Assembly (NCBI GenBank): GCA_937898535.1
Contig: CALDKP010000025.1
Span: 1 to 5,892, forward strand
Direction: 5' to 3'
DNA length: 5,892 nucleotides
Source: an uncultured Sphingomonadales bacterium
Lineage (GTDB): Bacteria > Pseudomonadota > Alphaproteobacteria > Sphingomonadales > Sphingomonadaceae
Below, one piece after another: positions 5,845 through 5,892 of the stretch (its first letter is position 1; each line of letters starts with the position of its first letter). A model generated the notes under the pieces. It was given only the letters and a program-made list of their open reading frames with translations, did no database searches and had not been told where the DNA came from. The position numbers and the translations under genes are program-made.

Positions 5845-5892
5845 AGATCGGAAGAGCGTCGTGTAGGGAAAGAGTGTCTTCGCCTGTGTAGA
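5845..5892 (+). other. Illumina TruSeq adapter contamination (not genomic)
   Basis: Positions 5845-5877 match the reverse complement of the Illumina TruSeq universal adapter. They begin AGATCGGAAGAGC and continue GTCGTGTAGGGAAAGAGTGT. Next comes CTTCGCCT (5878-5885), the reverse complement of AGGCGAAG, which I recall as dual-index i5 D505. The end GTGTAGA (5886-5892) is the start of the adapter part after the i5 index. The order adapter, 8-base index, constant sequence is exactly that of read-through past a short insert. These bases should not be annotated as biology. Confidence 0.97.

Noticed and set aside
5878..5892. Treating the final 15 bases as genomic sequence after the adapter
   Set aside because: They match an i5 index followed by the constant GTGTAGA of the dual-index adapter, so they are also synthetic.

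Overview
The window is bacterial and looks alphaproteobacterial, most likely from the Sphingomonadales. Three things point there. The groESL promoter has the alphaproteobacterial RpoH form (CTTG-N17-CCTATCTGGG) sitting on a perfect CIRCE operator. The protein sequences read as sphingomonad-like. The intergenic repeats (CATCCTGAACTTGTTTCAGG and CTGAGC..GTCGAAG types) are ones I associate with that order. This assignment rests on recognition, not on a search.

Layout. Positions 1-150 hold the 3' end of a D-2-hydroxyacid dehydrogenase gene on the + strand. Positions 151-279 are non-coding and carry two oppositely oriented REP-like palindromes. Positions 280-1369 are a tight two-gene + strand unit: a small NTF2/SnoaL-like protein followed 4 nt later by an HPP-family membrane protein that lacks CBS domains. 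It meets kup (1376-3316, - strand), a K+ uptake permease, tail to tail with only 6 nt between the stop codons. Positions 3317-3560 contain the AT-rich kup leader and promoter region and the intrinsic terminator of groL. The heat-shock chaperonin operon groS-groL fills 3561-5619 on the - strand. A 115-nt gap between its two genes contains a perfect 30-bp inverted repeat. The operon's control region is at 5692-5754. A short C-terminal fragment of an unidentified - strand gene follows at 5786-5844.

The last 48 bases (5845-5892) are not genomic. They read as Illumina TruSeq adapter, an 8-base i5 index and the start of the P5-side sequence, so the biological sequence ends at 5844.

How the genes work together. 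GroES and GroEL form one chaperonin machine and share one promoter under RpoH activation and HrcA repression. Kup and the HPP protein are inner-membrane transport-type proteins but are transcribed convergently, so no joint function is implied. The NTF2-like and HPP genes are probably co-transcribed. I found no undescribed multi-gene system. The most notable non-standard items are the adapter tail, the long hairpin between groS and groL, and the split REP-like element.
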